NCBI GenBank assembly: GCA_026261815.1
Contig: JAMPIT010000493.1
Span: forward strand, 8,449,501-8,513,500
DNA length: 64,000 bases
Origin: Monarcha castaneiventris obscurior
Taxonomy: Eukaryota > Chordata > Aves > Passeriformes > Monarchidae
Direction: 5' to 3'
A program made the position numbers and the translations under genes. Each line of letters begins with the position of its first letter. Positions within the stretch are counted from its first letter, which is position 1. Below, in pieces: positions 63,544 through 64,000 of the stretch. The notes beneath the pieces are model-generated. The model had not been told where the DNA came from and searched no databases. It saw nothing but the letters and a program-made list of their open reading frames with translations.

Positions 63544-64000
63544 GTAATATTTCCAGGAAAATTTACCATCTTCTGCACAGCTCCAATTTTGTTCTGTACA
63601 GGACTTACAGGTTTAAATTTTGAAAGCCCCAAAATAGTAAATTTGGTAATCCAAGCACTTCACAAGGTTTGGAAGAATAATTGGACAAATTCAAGGAATA
63701 TTTTAAGCACAGCTGTTTAAGGACAGGGGTATCACCTCTGATTTTAGGAACCTGTTGCCAGGTGATGGAGCCTGGGAAGGCATTCCCAAAGAAGTGCCCC
63801 TGGAAGGCTGTGGTGTGTGTGTGCACTGCTTGTGGTGGCAGCTGCTGTTACTGAAAAGATAATGAACTGAATGAAACCTGGCCTGACCTGTTGTCAGTGC
63901 TCATGTGCTCTCCCATACTCCTTTTCCCCCAGTGTATCTCTGTTCCATCCCTCTCCATGTGTTCTCTATATATTGTCAACATGCATTGTTTTTACATCGG

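Larger units (their letters stand above)
61635..64000 (+). other. CEP112 introns 14-16
   Basis: Introns 61635-62598, 62692-63483 and the start of the next, from 63544 to the window edge. Nothing recognised beyond plain AT-rich intron. The next CEP112 exon is not in view. Confidence 0.6.

Noticed and set aside
1..64000. CRISPR arrays, bacterial operons, tRNA or rRNA genes, intact endogenous retrovirus
   Set aside because: Looked for and not seen. The sequence is vertebrate nuclear DNA with spliced genes and CR1 repeats, and no retroviral gene or LTR pair was recognised.

Overview
This is nuclear DNA from a bird. The gene content is vertebrate, with GT-AG introns and orthologues of human APOH and CEP112. 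The only dispersed repeats I recognise are CR1 LINE 3' ends, the dominant interspersed repeat of avian genomes. The CR1 copies suggest a modern bird, perhaps a songbird, but species cannot be fixed by eye.

Layout: (1) About 1-12,400 is intergenic DNA upstream of APOH, with CR1 fragments, an AT-rich palindromic stretch, a CA/TA microsatellite and one exon-like open segment (11,062-11,178). (2) 12,553-19,123 (+) is the complete coding region of APOH (apolipoprotein H, beta-2-glycoprotein I): eight exons and 350 residues, with a liver-type promoter in front and an AATAAA signal at 19,451. (3) About 19,480-24,340 is intergenic, with a 178-codon ORF of unknown meaning and a pile of three CR1 copies. 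(4) About 24,340-24,720 is a CpG island holding the non-coding first exon of CEP112 (formerly CCDC46). (5) From 25,239 to the right edge (+) come 15 coding exons of CEP112, giving the first 536 codons. The gene runs off the window; the human protein is about 950 residues.

All exon junctions were placed by hand. Phases match at every junction of both genes, giving uninterrupted reading frames of 1,053 bases with stop (APOH) and 1,608 bases to the last exon in view (CEP112). The two genes have unrelated jobs, a secreted liver plasma protein and a centrosomal coiled-coil protein. They are neighbours in the same orientation, as in mammals.

The most interesting points are: an inverted pair of CR1 copies tightly bracketing one in-frame 144-nt exon of CEP112; an altered membrane-insertion loop, an extra sequon and a C-terminal tail in the fifth domain of APOH; a 3 x 20 bp tandem repeat in the APOH 3' UTR; and a reading frame that stays open from CEP112 exon 1 into its start codon. 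I found no wholly novel system. The unexplained ORFs are reported with low confidence.
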